Below, in pieces: positions 6,427 through 7,213 of a stretch of DNA of 7,213 bases. Position 1 is the first letter of the stretch. Every line of letters starts with the position of its first letter. Under the pieces are notes generated by a model. It made no database searches and had not been told where the DNA came from. It saw only the letters and a list, made by a program, of their open reading frames with translations. Source of the DNA: an uncultured Bacilli bacterium (lineage in GTDB: Bacteria; Bacillota_I; Bacilli_A; RF39; UBA660); assembly GCA_910579455.1 (NCBI GenBank), contig CAJTUT010000033.1:1-7213 (forward strand). Direction: 5' to 3'. A program made the position numbers and the translations under genes.

Positions 6427-6470
6427 CAATAGATTCTCAGGCTATATACAAGTTATTATTCCATCTATTG
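6427..6470. repeat. Inverted repeat CAATAGAT / ATCTATTG upstream of the radical SAM remnant
   Basis: The arms 6427-6434 and 6463-6470 are perfect 8-bp inverted copies with a 28-nt gap, in the 153-bp spacer between the cysteine-rich gene and the radical SAM remnant. The long loop and lack of an adjoining T-run make a terminator unlikely. A protein binding site or chance in AT-rich DNA remain. Confidence 0.35.
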
Positions 6471-6549
6471 ATTTTATAATATAATAATCTGAATCGTTTT
6501 TTTATTTAAATAATATATTGTTTCTTGTGTTCTAAAACGCAGTTACTAT

Positions 6550-6906
6550 TTATTTAGATTTTTTATAAGTACTTTCACAAGATTTACAGGTAATTTTCAT
6601 CTCATATTTGGATAACTTTTTATCTAATATTGTAATCAAAGGCTCACTATCTTTTGGACAGCAAAATCTATTTTTTACAACAACCAATTCATCCTTACAA
6701 TTCTTCCCTATTCTGCTATCCTCAAAATCTAATAGTATCCTACCGATGCTTTCACAGTTACATTTATACTCTAATTCTAACCTATCATAGGTTGAATAGC
6801 ATAAATACCCTATATTTTCGTTACATTTGTTGCAATACATCCATCCACCATAATTTGTAGCTAATCTTGTATTTACTAATTCCTTGTTTTTTAATACTCT
6901 TGCCAT
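6550..6906 (-). CDS. Hypothetical cysteine-rich protein, probable double zinc ribbon
   Basis: This 118-residue protein belongs to no family I can name with confidence. It has ten cysteines. Cys25xxCys28 with Cys49xCys51, and Cys82/Cys83 with Cys107xxCys110, look like two zinc-ribbon modules about 60 residues apart. Cys36 and Cys70 are extra. There is no signal peptide or membrane segment. AAAGGAA, just upstream of the ATG at 6906, supports the start. No clear terminator follows, and the radical SAM remnant starts 153 bp downstream. Zinc ribbons often serve in protein or nucleic-acid binding or simply stabilise a fold, so no role is assigned. A link to the metal operon is not shown by anything beyond the cysteines and proximity. 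Confidence 0.75.
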   Translation of the reverse strand: MARVLKNKELVNTRLATNYGGWMYCNKCNENIGYLCYSTYDRLELEYKCNCESIGRILLDFEDSRIGKNCKDELVVVKNRFCCPKDSEPLITILDKKLSKYEMKITCKSCESTYKKSK

Positions 6907-7007
6907 ATTTTAAATTCCTTTCACATTACTATTTATCTATTGACTTTATTATATCAAAAAAAGGGCATCTTTGATAGATATTCTAATTGATAAATTAAAT
7001 ATCTATG

Positions 7008-7051
7008 TTTTGTCAATACTAAATTTATATAAACATTATAATGTGACAAAA
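7008..7051. repeat. Inverted repeat TTTTGTCA / TGACAAAA in the 6907-7126 spacer
   Basis: Perfect 8-bp arms at 7008-7015 and 7044-7051 enclose 28 bp containing a CATTATAATG palindrome. The rest of the 220-bp spacer 6907-7126 holds only promoter-like motifs; I see no gene or convincing structured RNA in it. The pair could be a regulator site, but AT-rich DNA produces such matches easily. Confidence 0.35.
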
Positions 7052-7086
7052 ACTATGAAAATAAGCATTTTTTTAAATTTCCGTGT

Positions 7087-7116
7087 ATTATAATGATATA
7101 TATTTAATAATATCAA
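7087..7116 (-). promoter_or_regulatory. Probable promoter, minus strand
   Basis: On the minus strand TTGATA (7116-7111) and TATAAT (7092-7087) are separated by 18 bp, a close match to the sigma-A consensus. The nearest gene downstream is the cysteine-rich protein, which would then have a leader of about 170 nt. A second TTGACA box lies at 7016-7011, but its -10 partner (TATCAA, 18-bp spacer) is weaker. Confidence 0.45.
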
Positions 7117-7126
7117 AATATGGAGA

Positions 7127-7213
7127 TTATTTAGCAGTTTCAATCATCTTATCTTTTAACTCATTTATTGTTTTAATATTTTCCTGTAAAATACTTGCCA
7201 TATCGGATAAATT
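7127..7213 (-). CDS. C-terminal end of an unidentified protein (start beyond window)
   Basis: The minus-strand frame is open from the window edge to a TAA at 7127-7129, giving 28 residues. The piece begins NLSDMASILQENI and is amphipathic with a heptad-like spacing of Leu, Ile and Met, consistent with a helical or coiled-coil end. The NLSDMASILQ wording resembles the ends of methyl-accepting chemotaxis proteins (SxELxxMAxxLQ), but 28 residues are too few to decide, so this is only a suggestion. Confidence 0.45.
   Translation of the reverse strand, partial: NLSDMASILQENIKTINELKDKMIETAK

Noticed and set aside
6035..6860. Plus-strand open frames opposite the radical SAM remnant and the cysteine-rich gene
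   Set aside because: They are antisense shadows; the minus-strand readings show clear family motifs or ribosome binding sites and ordered cysteines.
7051..7084. Ten-codon leader peptide (MLIFIVFVTL) in the long leader of the cysteine-rich gene
   Set aside because: There is no convincing ribosome binding site and no coding signal; short frames of this size arise by chance in AT-rich spacers.

Overview
The window is AT-rich, and its gene families (a GHKL-type sensor kinase tail, a CadC/SmtB-type ArsR repressor, SPL-type radical SAM) suggest a low-GC Firmicute, probably in Clostridia. No rRNA or other strict taxonomic marker is present, so this is an inference from composition and gene content.

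Layout. Positions 1-228 (+) hold the C-terminal end of a GHKL histidine kinase. A near-perfect 20-bp stem (227-279) separates it from everything else, which lies on the minus strand. Reading that strand from high to low coordinates: the tail of an unidentified protein (7127-7213), an AT-rich spacer with promoter-like motifs, a small cysteine-rich putative zinc-ribbon protein (6550-6906), a decayed radical SAM gene (5797-6396), and then a heavy-metal efflux operon: ArsR/CadC-type regulator (5182-5550), free-standing HMA metal-binding domain (4939-5163), Zn/Cd/Pb-type P1B-ATPase (3084-4934) and Cu-type P1B-ATPase (892-3063, broken). A 186-residue protein of unknown function (287-847) follows and may be the last gene of the operon.

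How it works together. A consensus promoter (TTGACA, 18 bp, TATAAT) precedes the regulator. A perfect TGAA-N6-TTCA palindrome, the form expected of a SmtB/CadC operator, lies inside its spacer. The regulator keeps the residues of both known metal sites of the family: cysteines near the N-terminus and in alpha-3, and Asp/His residues in alpha-5. Metal binding should release it and switch on the downstream genes. The HMA domain and the Zn/Cd-type ATPase are separate but tightly coupled (4-nt gap). The second ATPase has Cu(I)-type membrane motifs.

Most notable: the Cu-type ATPase is interrupted by two small frame changes, one at an (AT)8 dinucleotide tract and one at a T4 run. The frames before and after are the same, but a stop codon falls between them. 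The AT tract could be a length-variable switch, a decay mutation or a sequencing error. The radical SAM gene has clearly decayed: it has an internal deletion that removes the iron-sulfur cysteine region, and an in-frame TGA where related proteins have glycine. I found no CRISPR array, insertion sequence, tRNA or rRNA. The closest thing to a new system is the possible AT-repeat control of the Cu-ATPase together with the unknown gene at the end of the operon.
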